Shown here: positions 1 through 8,397 of the stretch, one piece after another
How positions within the stretch are numbered: position 1 is the first letter of the stretch
Layout: every line of letters starts with the position of its first letter
From: an uncultured Hyphomicrobiales bacterium
GTDB taxonomy: Bacteria; Pseudomonadota; Alphaproteobacteria; Rhizobiales; Xanthobacteraceae
NCBI GenBank assembly: GCA_903839845.1
Contig: CAIMEA010000204.1
Coordinates: forward strand, 1 to 64,000
Direction of reading: 5' to 3'
DNA length: 64,000 nt
Notes under the pieces: generated by a model
The model's input: the letters and a program-made list of their open reading frames with translations, nothing else
Told to the model about the DNA's origin: nothing
Database searches by the model: none
Translations under genes and position numbers: made by a program

Positions 1-17
1 CATAAAAAACATAAAAA

Positions 18-45
18 ATGCCGGCGCGAAGGCCGGCATCTTTTG
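18..45 (-). terminator. Intrinsic terminator of infA (bidirectional form)
   Basis: A perfect 8-bp stem (atgccggc / gccggcat, 6-nt loop) is followed on the minus strand by a run of six T. It lies about 20 nt past the infA stop codon. A shorter T run on the plus side means it could also stop transcription from the left. Confidence 0.8.
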
Positions 46-63
46 TCGAAAATTCTGTGGGCG

Positions 64-336
64 CTATCGCCGTCGGAAATTCGGCCGCCGGCTCTGCGGT
101 GAGGGCGAGGGCGCGTCGCCCTTGTGGCGGAAGCTGATGCGCCCGCGCTGCAGGTCATAGGGCGACATTTCCACGATCACGCGGTCACCGACGCCGGTGC
201 GGATGCGGAACTTGCGCATCTTGCCGGCGGTGTAGGCCAGCACCTCGTGCTCGTTATCGAGCTTCACCCGGAAATTCCCGTCCGGCAACACTTCGGTCAC
301 CGTGCCGTCGAATTCCAGCAGTTCTTCCTTCGCCAT
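64..336 (-). CDS. infA: Translation initiation factor IF-1, C-terminally extended form
   Basis: IF-1 binds the 30S ribosomal A site during initiation in the cytoplasm. The product is 90 residues with the S1-like OB fold over about residues 5-72 ([20 protein letters not shown], then [11 protein letters not shown] and VEMSPYDL), the usual IF-1 signature. Bacterial IF-1 is normally about 72 residues. This one carries an extra 18-residue Pro/Ser/Arg tail ending RRPNFRRR, which is likely to bind nucleic acid. Rhizobiales genomes can carry a standard and a tailed IF-1, so this may be the second copy; only the rest of the genome can tell. It has its own terminator and is separated from the upstream helicase by another. 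Confidence 0.93.
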   Translation of the reverse strand: MAKEELLEFDGTVTEVLPDGNFRVKLDNEHEVLAYTAGKMRKFRIRTGVGDRVIVEMSPYDLQRGRISFRHKGDAPSPSPQSRRPNFRRR

Positions 337-383
337 CCAATTTCTCTCCCGGTCAGCTATCTGCTCGGCCCGCTCTATATCCG

Positions 384-443
384 AAAAAAAGCTCCCGCCC
401 CAGTGCCAAGGCCCTAAGCCAGGGCAAAAGGGCGGGCTTTTTT
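384..443 (-). terminator. Intrinsic terminator of the DEAD-box helicase gene
   Basis: cccgccc (394-400) pairs with gggcggg (430-436), with A7 on the left and T6 on the right, so it works in both directions. On the minus strand it lies about 10 nt past the helicase stop codon and uncouples that gene from infA. Confidence 0.7.
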
Positions 444-453
444 CCGGAATTCG

Positions 454-1872
454 CTAGCGCGGGGTCCGATTGCCGCCACGCTGCAGAAAGCTAACAGTTC
501 CAATGCTGTTTGGCTCGCCCGGCGAGGCTTCCGCGCGCGGAATCGCCGGGTTATTGCCCTGGCTGCCCCGGCTCGGGCGGCCCTGGTTGCCGCCGTTACG
601 GTTGCCGCCGCCACCGTTGCGATTGCCGCCGCCATGATTCTGGCCATTGCCGTTACCGCCACCGCCATTGCCGCCGAAGCGGCCACGGTTGGGACGGTTC
701 GAGGCCTGGTGATGATCGGCCGGGCGCTGCGCCGGACGGAGGCCGGTGCGCTTGTCGATCGACGGGATGGTGATGCGGATCATGCGCTGGATATCGCGCA
801 GGAAAGCTGCTTCCTCGTGATCGCAGAACGAAATTGCGATGCCGTCGGCGCCGGCGCGCGCGGTGCGGCCGATGCGGTGGACATACGATTCCGGAATGTT
901 CGGCAGGTCGTAGTTGACCACATGGCTGACGCCGTCGACGTCGATGCCGCGGGCGGCGATGTCGGTGGCGACGAGGATACGCAGCTTGCCGTTACGGAAG
1001 TCGGCGAGCACGCGCTCGCGCTGGTTCTGCGACTTGTTGCCGTGGATCGCCTCGGCGCCGAAGCCGGACTTCTGCAAATGGCGGACGACCTTGTCGGCGC
1101 AATGCTTGGTGCGTGTGAACACCAGCACGCGGTCGGTGGTCTCGGTCTTGAGCGTTTCGACCAGCAGATCGTTCTTGGCCGACTTCTCAGTCAGGATGAC
1201 GCGCTGCGCGATGCGGTCAACGGTCGAGGCCTGCGGCGTCACGGCGACGCGCTCCGGGTTTGTCAGCATCGAGTCGGCCAGCTTGGTGATCTCGCCCGGC
1301 ATTGTGGCCGAGAAGAACAAGGTCTGCCGCTCCTTGCGCAGCATCGCGACAACCTTCCGGATGTCGTTGATGAAGCCCATGTCGAGCATGCGGTCGGCTT
1401 CGTCGAGGACGAGGATTTCGACCTGGTTGAGCGTGATCGCGCGCTGGTGCACGAGATCGAGCAGACGGCCCGGCGTGGCGACGAGAACTTCGACGCCATG
1501 CGCGAGGCCGCGGATCTGCCGGTTGATCGGCACGCCGCCGATAGCCAGTTCGATCGCCAGCGGTTTCATGTGCCGGCCATAGGCGCGAAATGAGTCGGCG
1601 ATCTGGCCGGACAGTTCGCGCGTCGGTGACAAAACGAGCACGCGGCAGGACTTGCGTTCCGGGCGCATGCGCTTGGTGTAGAGGTGGTTCAGGATCGGCA
1701 ACGCGAAGGCCGCGGTCTTGCCGGTGCCGGTTTGCGCGATGCCGATGACGTCGCGTCCGGTGAGGACGATCGGAACGGTCTGGGCCTGGATCGGAGTGGG
1801 GGTGACGTAATTCTCTTCGACAAGGGCGCGAAGGATCGGCTCTGCGAGGCCGAAGTCGTTAAATGAGGTCAA
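454..1872 (-). CDS. rhlE: DEAD-box ATP-dependent RNA helicase, RhlE type
   Basis: This is an RNA-unwinding enzyme used in ribosome assembly, RNA decay and cold adaptation. The helicase motifs are in order: PTPIQ (Q motif), AQTGTGKT (Walker A), PTRELSGQ, ATPGRLLD, LDEADRMLDMGF (DEAD box), FFSATMP, VATDIAARGIDV and YVHRIGRTARAG. The last ~85 residues are Gly/Asn/Arg-rich (GGNRNGGGGNRNGG), an RNA-binding tail. The ORF track extends to 2256, but that extra N-terminus reads through an extragenic palindrome. I place the start at TTG 1872, giving the family N-terminus 'TSFNDFGLAEPI' with AGAAAG 6 nt upstream. ATG 1941 (MSKNRDTAGS) is the alternative. The product is 472 residues. Confidence 0.92.
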   Translation of the reverse strand: MTSFNDFGLAEPILRALVEENYVTPTPIQAQTVPIVLTGRDVIGIAQTGTGKTAAFALPILNHLYTKRMRPERKSCRVLVLSPTRELSGQIADSFRAYGRHMKPLAIELAIGGVPINRQIRGLAHGVEVLVATPGRLLDLVHQRAITLNQVEILVLDEADRMLDMGFINDIRKVVAMLRKERQTLFFSATMPGEITKLADSMLTNPERVAVTPQASTVDRIAQRVILTEKSAKNDLLVETLKTETTDRVLVFTRTKHCADKVVRHLQKSGFGAEAIHGNKSQNQRERVLADFRNGKLRILVATDIAARGIDVDGVSHVVNYDLPNIPESYVHRIGRTARAGADGIAISFCDHEEAAFLRDIQRMIRITIPSIDKRTGLRPAQRPADHHQASNRPNRGRFGGNGGGGNGNGQNHGGGNRNGGGGNRNGGNQGRPSRGSQGNNPAIPRAEASPGEPNSIGTVSFLQRGGNRTPR

Positions 1873-2154
1873 AGGTAACTTTCTATATGGCAAGACGGCC
1901 GAATCGCTGAGCGAACCGGCGGTATCGCGGTTTTTTGACATCCCGCGTTGCCAGGGCTGTCGCTTATTCAGGAAATCGAATGGGCGGGGCGAAATTCGTA
2001 GAAGGAAGTTCGTGCACGCAGCCCGCAAACCCCAATTCTTGAAACTTTCAAGGTCGGGTCGTTCATTCGCAAGGTTCATATGACAGGGGTCGGTGGTCTT
2101 TTCAAGGCAAGTTCCGGCTTTATTGCCCGGATTGATGAATAAAGCCCAATTTCT

Positions 2155-2245
2155 GTCATTCCGGGGCGGCCCATCTGGGGCCGAACCCGGAATCCAGCTC
2201 TGGATTCCGGGTTCGCTCGCCTTTCGGCTCGCGCCCCGGAATGAC
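2155..2245. repeat. Extragenic palindrome between rhlE and the CoA-transferase gene
   Basis: Outer arms gtcattccggggc (2155-2167) and gccccggaatgac (2233-2245) are exact inverted repeats. Inside them is a perfect 15-bp inverted repeat (cgaacccggaatcca / tggattccgggttcg, 4-nt loop gctc). It sits between two divergent genes and explains the spurious N-terminal extensions of several ORFs here. It looks like one class of Rhizobiales REP element. Confidence 0.8.
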
Positions 2246-2318
2246 GGGGGTGACAACCCCTGGCCAATCGGGGAATGTCTGCCCCCGCACCGAAGTATCG
2301 AGAGCCGGAGCTGCCATT

Positions 2319-3512
2319 ATGACGTTTCCCCGGGCTTCAGAGGCCCTGTCCCGCTTTACTGTGCTCGATCTGACCCGCGTCCGCTCCGGCCCGACCTGCG
2401 TACGCCAGCTCGCCGACTGGGGCGCCAACGTCATCAAGATCGAGACGCCGGCGCATCTGGAAAAGGGCGAGGGGCCGGGCGGGCCGCGCAACAATGCCGA
2501 CTTCCAGAACTTGCATCGGAACAAGCGCAGCATCACCCTGGATCTAAAATCGCCGCGGGGCCTGGCCGCGTTCAAGAGACTGGTCGAAAAAGCCGACGTC
2601 GTCGTTGAGAACTTCCGCCCCGACGTGAAGGACCGCCTCGGCATCGCCTATGAGGACCTCAAGAAGGTCAACAAGCGCATCGTGCTCGCCAGCATTTCCG
2701 GTTTTGGTCAGGACGGGCCCTATGCCGGCCGTCCGGGCTTCGACCAGATCGCGCAAGGCATGGGCGGGCTGATGTCGATCACCGGCGAACCGGGCCGTGG
2801 GCCGATGCGCGTCGGCATTCCGGTCGCCGATCTTTGCGCCGGCCTGTTCGCCGCGCTCGGTATCCAGACCGCGCTGCTCGAGCGCGAAGTCTCCGGCGAG
2901 GGCCAATGGGTCAACACCTCGCTGCTGCAGGCGCAGATATTCATGCTCGATTTCCAGGCGGCGCGCTGGCTGCAGATGGGCGAGGTCGCCAAGCAGGCCG
3001 GCAACAATCACCCGACCTCGATACCGACCGGCGTGTTCAAGACCAAGGATGGCCACATCAACATCGCCTCGACCGGCCAGGTGATGTGGGAACGGTTGTG
3101 CAAATCAATCGGGCTACCCGAGCTGATCGACCATCCCGACTACAAGACCGGCGCGCTGCGCTCGAAGAATCGCGATGCGATCAATGCCGCGCTCGAGGCC
3201 AAGACCATCGCGAGATCAAGCGCCGAATGGATCGACCTGTTCGAGCAGGCCGGCGTGCCGTCAGGCCCGATCTACAACATCGATCAGGTCTTCGCCGACG
3301 AGCAGGTCAAGCATCTCGGCATCGCGCAGGATGCGAAAAAGCCGAACGGCGAAACGCAGACTTTCGTCGGCCAGCCCTTCGCGCTGTCGCGCACGCCGAG
3401 CAAAATCGTCGCCACGCCGCCGGAACAAGGCCAGCACACCGACGAAGTGTTCAAGGAATTCGGATTTGCCGACGACGAAATCGCCGCGCTGCACGCGGCG
3501 AAAGCAGTTTGA
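2319..3512 (+). CDS. CaiB/BaiF (class III) CoA-transferase
   Basis: Moves CoA between a donor acyl-CoA and a carboxylic acid in the cytoplasm. The 397-residue length fits the family. Seen: N-terminal VLDLTRVRSGPTCVRQLADWGANVIKIE, then KSPRGLAAFKRLVEKADVVVENFRPDV, and VGIPVADLCAGLFAALGI, which contains the conserved Asp expected to form the aspartyl-CoA anhydride. Start ATG 2319 has GGAG 8 nt upstream; the track start at 2241 lies in the palindrome. An enoyl-CoA hydratase follows after 28 nt and an aldehyde dehydrogenase after that, so it probably activates a substrate for a beta-oxidation-like route. The substrate cannot be read from sequence. Confidence 0.9.
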   Translation: MTFPRASEALSRFTVLDLTRVRSGPTCVRQLADWGANVIKIETPAHLEKGEGPGGPRNNADFQNLHRNKRSITLDLKSPRGLAAFKRLVEKADVVVENFRPDVKDRLGIAYEDLKKVNKRIVLASISGFGQDGPYAGRPGFDQIAQGMGGLMSITGEPGRGPMRVGIPVADLCAGLFAALGIQTALLEREVSGEGQWVNTSLLQAQIFMLDFQAARWLQMGEVAKQAGNNHPTSIPTGVFKTKDGHINIASTGQVMWERLCKSIGLPELIDHPDYKTGALRSKNRDAINAALEAKTIARSSAEWIDLFEQAGVPSGPIYNIDQVFADEQVKHLGIAQDAKKPNGETQTFVGQPFALSRTPSKIVATPPEQGQHTDEVFKEFGFADDEIAALHAAKAV

Positions 3513-3540
3513 CGGCTCAAGTCAGCGAAGGAATAAAACA

Positions 3541-4341
3541 ATGAACGCGCCTGTGAAGACCGACAAGATGCTGTCCCGCAAAGAGGGGCAGGTCGGCTAT
3601 CTGACCTTCAACAATCCGGAAAAGCACAACGCCGTGTCGCTTGAAATGTGGGAAGCCGCCGAAGGCTTTCTCGACGAATTCAAGAACGACCGGAACATCC
3701 GCGTCGTGGTGGTCAACGGCGCCGGCGGCAAAGCCTTCGTGTCGGGCGCTGACATTTCCAAATTCGAAAAGGAGCGCTCCGACAAGGAAACCTCCGACCG
3801 CTACAACGAAGCGGTGGATCGCGCCTATGGCGCCTTCTACAGCTTTCCGAAGCCGACCATCGCCATGATCCGCGGCTACTGCATCGGCGGCGGCGTCGGT
3901 CTGGCGCTGAGCTGCGACCTGCGGATCTGCACCGAGGGCTCGAAATTCGCGGTGCCCGCGGCCAAGCTCTCCATCGGCTACCGCTATGCCGGCCTGAAAA
4001 AACTTGTCGACGTTGTCGGCCCGGCCTTCGCCAAGGAAATCTTCTACACCGCGCGGCAGTTCACCGCGCAAGAAGCCTTGATGATGGGTCTGGTCAATCG
4101 CGTGCTGCCGGACGGCGAGTTCGACGCCTACGTCAAGGATTACGCCGAGACCATTGCCGGCAATGCGCCGCTCAGCGTCGATTCGGTCAAATTCATTGTC
4201 GGTCAAATCCTCACCGACGAGAGCAAACGCGATCTCGCCAAGGCTGAAGAGATGGTGCAGGCCTGCTTTGCGTCCAACGATTTCAAGGAAGGCCGCACCG
4301 CCTTCATGGAAAAGCGCAAGCCGAAGTTCACCGGCACCTGA
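3541..4341 (+). CDS. Enoyl-CoA hydratase/isomerase (crotonase) family protein
   Basis: Crotonase-fold enzyme of 266 residues acting on an acyl-CoA, probably hydrating a double bond. VGYLTFNNPEKHNAVSLEMW starts the fold. NGAGGKAFVSGADISKF supplies the first oxyanion-hole loop, and PTIAMIRGYCIGGGVGLALSCDLRI the second, with its acidic-residue region. ATG 3541 has GAAGGA about 12 nt upstream; the longer track ORF overlaps the previous gene in another frame and is not used. It lies 28 nt after the CaiB-type gene in the same orientation, so the two are likely cotranscribed and act on the same CoA ester. Confidence 0.9.
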   Translation: MNAPVKTDKMLSRKEGQVGYLTFNNPEKHNAVSLEMWEAAEGFLDEFKNDRNIRVVVVNGAGGKAFVSGADISKFEKERSDKETSDRYNEAVDRAYGAFYSFPKPTIAMIRGYCIGGGVGLALSCDLRICTEGSKFAVPAAKLSIGYRYAGLKKLVDVVGPAFAKEIFYTARQFTAQEALMMGLVNRVLPDGEFDAYVKDYAETIAGNAPLSVDSVKFIVGQILTDESKRDLAKAEEMVQACFASNDFKEGRTAFMEKRKPKFTGT

Positions 4342-4453
4342 ACGCGACGCCGCATTGCTGCACTGCAAGCCGAGGCCTGCCCGCCGGGGTGGCCGCTTTC
4401 GGCTGAAAGTGCTATCTGACCGACATAATTATCGTTGTCCCCACGAGGTCCCC

Positions 4454-5881
4454 ATGTATTCCGATCTGAAACTTTATATCGACGGCCAATGGCTGAATGG
4501 CGAAGGCCGCAAGGGCGAAGACGTCATCAACCCGGCGACCGGCAAGGTGCTTGGCCAGTTGCCGCACGCCAGCAAGTCCGATCTCGACAGTGCGCTCGGC
4601 GCCGCCCAGAAGGGCTTTCAGGTCTGGAAGAATACCTCGGCCTACGATCGCGCCAAGATCATGCGCAAGGCCGCCGATTTGTTGCGTGAGCGCGTCGAGC
4701 ACGTCGCCACCGCGCAGACCATGGAGCAGGGCAAGTCGATCAACGAATCGCGCATCGAGGTCATGACCTCGGCCGACATCATCGACTGGTATGCCGAGGA
4801 AGGCCGCCGCGCTTATGGCCGCATCGTGCCTGGCCGCGGCAAGGGCGTGCGCCAGATCGTGCTGCAGGAGCCGGTCGGTGTCGTTGCCGCCTTCACGCCG
4901 TGGAATTTCCCGACGCTGACGCCGGTGCGCAAGATCGCCGGCGCGCTCGCCGCCGGTTGCTCGATCATCATCAAGGCGTCGGAAGAAACCCCGGCGGGCT
5001 GTTATGAACTGGTCAAGTGCTTCGCCGATGCCGGCCTGCCGGCCGGCGTTCTCAATCTGGTGTTCGGCGTCCCGGCGCAGATTTCGGAGCACCTCGTCGC
5101 CTCCGATATCGTGCGCAAGATTTCCTTCACCGGCTCGATCCCCGTCGGCAAGCATCTTGCCGGTTTGGCCGCCAAGGGCATGAAGCGCGCCACCATGGAG
5201 TTGGGCGGTCACTCGCCGGTCGTCGTGTTCGACGATTACGATCCGGAAAAGGCCGCCGACATCATCTCGGCATTCAAGTATCGCAACGCCGGCCAGGTCT
5301 GCATTTCGCCGACGCGCTTTTATGTGCAGGAGAAGGGCTATAACAAGTTCGTTGCCCGCTTCACCGAATACGCGAAAAATCTCAAGCTCGGCGACGGCCT
5401 CGAAAAAGGGACGACGCTCGGGCCTTTGGCCAATCCGCGTCGGCTCGACGCGATGGAATCCTTCGTCAACGATGCCAAGGCGCGCGGCGGCAAGATCCAG
5501 ACCGGTGGCAACCGGCACGGCAATCAGGGCTTCTTCTTCGAGCCGACCGTCATCACCGATGTGCCGGACGACAGCAAGATCATGACCGAGGAGCCGTTCG
5601 GGCCGGTGGCGCCGATCGTGCCGTTCAAGACCTTCGACGAAGTCGTGCAGCGCGCCAACTCGCTGCAGTTCGGTCTGGCTGCCTACACCTTCACCAATTC
5701 GAGTTCGCAGGCGATTGCCATCGGCGATGCCATCCAGTCCGGCATGGTCGGCGTCAACAGCGTCGCCATCTCGACGCCGGAAACGCCGTTCGGCGGCATC
5801 AAGGAATCCGGTTATGGCTCCGAAGGCGGCATCGAAGGCTTGCAGGCTTATATGAACACGAAGTTCATCAGCCAGGCGTAA
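4454..5881 (+). CDS. NAD(P)-dependent aldehyde dehydrogenase, succinate-semialdehyde dehydrogenase-like
   Basis: Oxidises an aldehyde to a carboxylic acid. The 475-residue product has the family motifs: FTPWNFPTLTPVRKIAGAL (cofactor site), FTGSIPVGKHL, MELGGHSPVVVF with the general-base Glu, and FKYRNAGQVCISPTRF with the catalytic Cys. Start ATG 4454 is preceded by GAGG; the track ORF runs 300 nt too far upstream. It is the third gene of the acyl-CoA operon, 112 nt after the hydratase, and ends at a clear terminator. Overall it resembles GabD/SSADH-type enzymes, but the aldehyde is unknown. Confidence 0.9.
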   Translation: MYSDLKLYIDGQWLNGEGRKGEDVINPATGKVLGQLPHASKSDLDSALGAAQKGFQVWKNTSAYDRAKIMRKAADLLRERVEHVATAQTMEQGKSINESRIEVMTSADIIDWYAEEGRRAYGRIVPGRGKGVRQIVLQEPVGVVAAFTPWNFPTLTPVRKIAGALAAGCSIIIKASEETPAGCYELVKCFADAGLPAGVLNLVFGVPAQISEHLVASDIVRKISFTGSIPVGKHLAGLAAKGMKRATMELGGHSPVVVFDDYDPEKAADIISAFKYRNAGQVCISPTRFYVQEKGYNKFVARFTEYAKNLKLGDGLEKGTTLGPLANPRRLDAMESFVNDAKARGGKIQTGGNRHGNQGFFFEPTVITDVPDDSKIMTEEPFGPVAPIVPFKTFDEVVQRANSLQFGLAAYTFTNSSSQAIAIGDAIQSGMVGVNSVAISTPETPFGGIKESGYGSEGGIEGLQAYMNTKFISQA

Positions 5882-5907
5882 GCTTCTCTCTCATTTGAAA
5901 TGAAATA

Positions 5908-5933
5908 GGCCGGGGGCAAACCCCGGCCTTTTG
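5908..5933 (+). terminator. Intrinsic terminator of the CaiB-hydratase-ALDH operon
   Basis: ggccgggg (5908-5915) pairs perfectly with ccccggcc (5921-5928) across a 5-nt loop, followed by TTTTG. It begins 26 nt past the aldehyde dehydrogenase stop. Confidence 0.82.
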
Positions 5934-5937
5934 TTAT

Positions 5938-5963
5938 GTCGTCCCCGCTTGCGCGGGGACGAC
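5938..5963. repeat. Short REP hairpin (gtcgtccccgc ... gcggggacgac)
   Basis: An 11-bp perfect inverted repeat with a 4-nt loop sits between two convergent genes and touches the stop of the minus-strand gene. The arms match the outer stem of the larger element at 52873-52934, so this looks like the minimal form of that family. Confidence 0.75.
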
Positions 5964-5965
5964 AG

Positions 5966-8293
5966 TTATCCCGCCAGCCCTTTTTGCACCGCTTCCCACA
6001 CCTTCGACGGCGTCGCCGGCATTTCCATGTGATCGGCTGCGCCGTTCGGGATGGCATTCGAGATCGCATTCATCACCGCGGCGATGGCCGCCGTCGTGCC
6101 GGCCTCACCGGTGCCCTTGACGCCGAGCGGGTTGGTCGTCGCCGGTGTGATGTGCGTCGCCTCGCGAAGTTCAATCGGCATGTCATGGGCGCGCGGCATG
6201 CCGTAATCCATGAACGAGCCGGTGACCAGCTGGCCGCTCACCGAATCGTACACCGCGTTCTCGGTCAAGGCCTGGCCGAGGCCGTTGGCGATCGAGCCCT
6301 GCACCTGGCCTTCGACGACGATCTTGTCGAGCATGTTGCCGCAGTCGTCGACCGCCGTATAGGTGACGATGTCAAACTTGCCGGTGTCGGGATCGATCTC
6401 GATCTCGGCGATGTGGCAGCCATTGGGAAACGTCAAAGGCGCTTCCGCCTTGTCTTTGGTGTCGAGGGTCTCGCCCATTTCCTTGGCGCGGCGCGCGGTA
6501 TCGAACAGCGAAATCCTGCGGTCGGTGCCGACCACTTCGAAGCCGCCATTCCTGAATTGAATGTCGGACTCGGAGGTCTCCAGCGCCGCGGCGGCGATCT
6601 TCTTGCCCTTAGCCAGCATCGCGTCGGCGGTGACGACGATGGCCGAGCCCGCGCACATCGCCGAGCGCGAGCCGACCGAGGCGAAGCCGGTCAGGCCCAT
6701 ATCGGTGTCGCCGTGCCGGTGTTCGATGGTCTTCGCATCGATGCCGAGCTTGTGCGCCAGCATGCGGCCGAACACGGTGGCGTGGCTCTGGCCGGTCGAT
6801 TGCACGTTGCAGCCGAGGATCAGTTTCTCGCCGCCGGGAAAGCCGATCGACGCGGTTTCCATCGGCATCGCGCCGGCATGCTCCAGCATGCAGGAAACGC
6901 CGATGCCGCGCAGCTTCTTGCGTTTCGCCGCCTCGCGCTTGCGCTTGGCGAAATTGTCATAGTCGGCGAGCTTGAGCGCCTTGTCGACGATGCCGGGGAA
7001 GTCGCCAGAGTCGTATGTATTGATCGGCGTCTTGAACGGCATTTTTGACGCCGGGATCAAATTCTTTTTGCGCAAGCGCACCGGGTCCATCTTCAGAAGG
7101 CGCGCGGCTTCCTCAACCGCGCGTTCCAGCGCGTAATTCGCCTCGGGGCGGCCGGCGCCGCGATACGGTCCGATGGCAATCGTGTTGGAAAAATAGCAGG
7201 CGACGCCGATATCGATCTTTCCAATACTGTACATGCCGGGCAGGCAGCGAGCGAAATTGTTGGTGTTGATGTTGACGCCGGCGGTCGAGACATAGGCGCC
7301 CTGGTTGCAGATGTGGCGCACGCGCAGCGCGACGAACTTGCCGTTGTCGTCGCAGGCGAGTTCGACATGGGTGACGGTATCGCGCGCCTGCGTGTCGGTG
7401 ACGAAGGCTTCCGCGCGCGTCGACTGCCAGTGCACCGGCCGGCCTAGTTTTTTCGCCCCGACCAGCACCGCGATATATTCCGGATAGACCGGGGTCTTCA
7501 TGCCGAAGGCGCCGCCGACATCCTCGGTGATGACGCGCAATTTTTCGTTCGGCACGCCCATGATCGAGGCGGCCTGGCCGCGCAGCGAATCTGCGCCCTG
7601 CGAGCAGGCATAGAGCGTGTAGCTGTCGGCTGTCTTGTCATAGACGCCGGTCGAGCCGCGCGTTTCCATCGAGGCCACCACCATGCGCTGGTTGGTGACG
7701 GAGACTTTCGCCACATGCGCCGCCTTGGCGATGAGGGCATCGACCTCGCGCTCGTTGTCGTCGCTCGGCACCGGACCGGCCCAGTCAACGCAGAGATTGC
7801 CGGGGACGTCCGCGTAAAGCTGGGTCTTGCCCTTCATCGCGGTGTCGAGATCGACCACCGCCGGCAATTCCTCGTAGTCGACCTGCACCAGATCGGCGGC
7901 GTCCTGCGCCTGCGCGGTCGTCTCGGCCACCACCATCGCCACCGGATCGCCGCCATGCATGACCTTGTCGCCGCATAAAGCCGGGCGGAACGGCATCGGC
8001 ATCTTGACGCCGCCACGGCCGACCACCGGCGGGTGACGCGAGATGCTGCCGATATTCATCGCTTTGAGGTCCTCAGCGGTGATCACCGCCAGCACGCTCT
8101 TCGCGCGCAGCGCCTCGTCGGTGTTGACCGACTTGATGCGCGCATGCGCGTGCGGCGAGCGCACGAACACGGCGTAAGCCTGGTTCGGCAAGCGCGGATC
8201 GTCGGCGAAGCGTCCCTGGCCGCGCACCAGCGCATCGTCCTCGACGCGTGGTTCGCTTTTGTTGCGGGCGGGGGCGGCGGTCGCTGATGTCAT
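5966..8293 (-). CDS. Xanthine dehydrogenase/CoxL-family molybdopterin-binding subunit, form II-like
   Basis: Large catalytic subunit (775 residues) of a molybdenum hydroxylase. The a/b-hammerhead region with RGQGRFADD lies near residues 23-32. Molybdopterin contacts include EDVGGAFGMK (about 257-266). PYRGAGR (about 376-382) is the form II CODH-like signature instead of the true CO dehydrogenase loop AYRCSFR. GVKGTGEAG near 724-732 carries the catalytic Glu. ATG 8293 has AGGA 7 nt upstream. The FAD and 2Fe-2S subunits that normally accompany this family are not within the window on either side, so the partner genes are elsewhere or the gene is an orphan. It is unlikely to oxidise CO. Confidence 0.88.
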   Translation of the reverse strand: MTSATAAPARNKSEPRVEDDALVRGQGRFADDPRLPNQAYAVFVRSPHAHARIKSVNTDEALRAKSVLAVITAEDLKAMNIGSISRHPPVVGRGGVKMPMPFRPALCGDKVMHGGDPVAMVVAETTAQAQDAADLVQVDYEELPAVVDLDTAMKGKTQLYADVPGNLCVDWAGPVPSDDNEREVDALIAKAAHVAKVSVTNQRMVVASMETRGSTGVYDKTADSYTLYACSQGADSLRGQAASIMGVPNEKLRVITEDVGGAFGMKTPVYPEYIAVLVGAKKLGRPVHWQSTRAEAFVTDTQARDTVTHVELACDDNGKFVALRVRHICNQGAYVSTAGVNINTNNFARCLPGMYSIGKIDIGVACYFSNTIAIGPYRGAGRPEANYALERAVEEAARLLKMDPVRLRKKNLIPASKMPFKTPINTYDSGDFPGIVDKALKLADYDNFAKRKREAAKRKKLRGIGVSCMLEHAGAMPMETASIGFPGGEKLILGCNVQSTGQSHATVFGRMLAHKLGIDAKTIEHRHGDTDMGLTGFASVGSRSAMCAGSAIVVTADAMLAKGKKIAAAALETSESDIQFRNGGFEVVGTDRRISLFDTARRAKEMGETLDTKDKAEAPLTFPNGCHIAEIEIDPDTGKFDIVTYTAVDDCGNMLDKIVVEGQVQGSIANGLGQALTENAVYDSVSGQLVTGSFMDYGMPRAHDMPIELREATHITPATTNPLGVKGTGEAGTTAAIAAVMNAISNAIPNGAADHMEMPATPSKVWEAVQKGLAG

Positions 8294-8397
8294 GAGGGCA
8301 TCCTGTCGAAACGCGAAAGGGACGGCTTTTATAACTTAATCCGTGCGAGGCGACAGGGGGCGCATGTTTCAAGCCGCGAAATTATGCGGCAGTGGGC

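Noticed and set aside
4454-5881. Recent duplication with the aldehyde dehydrogenase at 51418-52869
   Set aside because: The two proteins share family motifs but differ widely outside them; ordinary distant paralogues.
5966-8293. True carbon monoxide dehydrogenase large subunit
   Set aside because: The diagnostic AYxCSFR loop is absent; PYRGAGR is the form II-like sequence.
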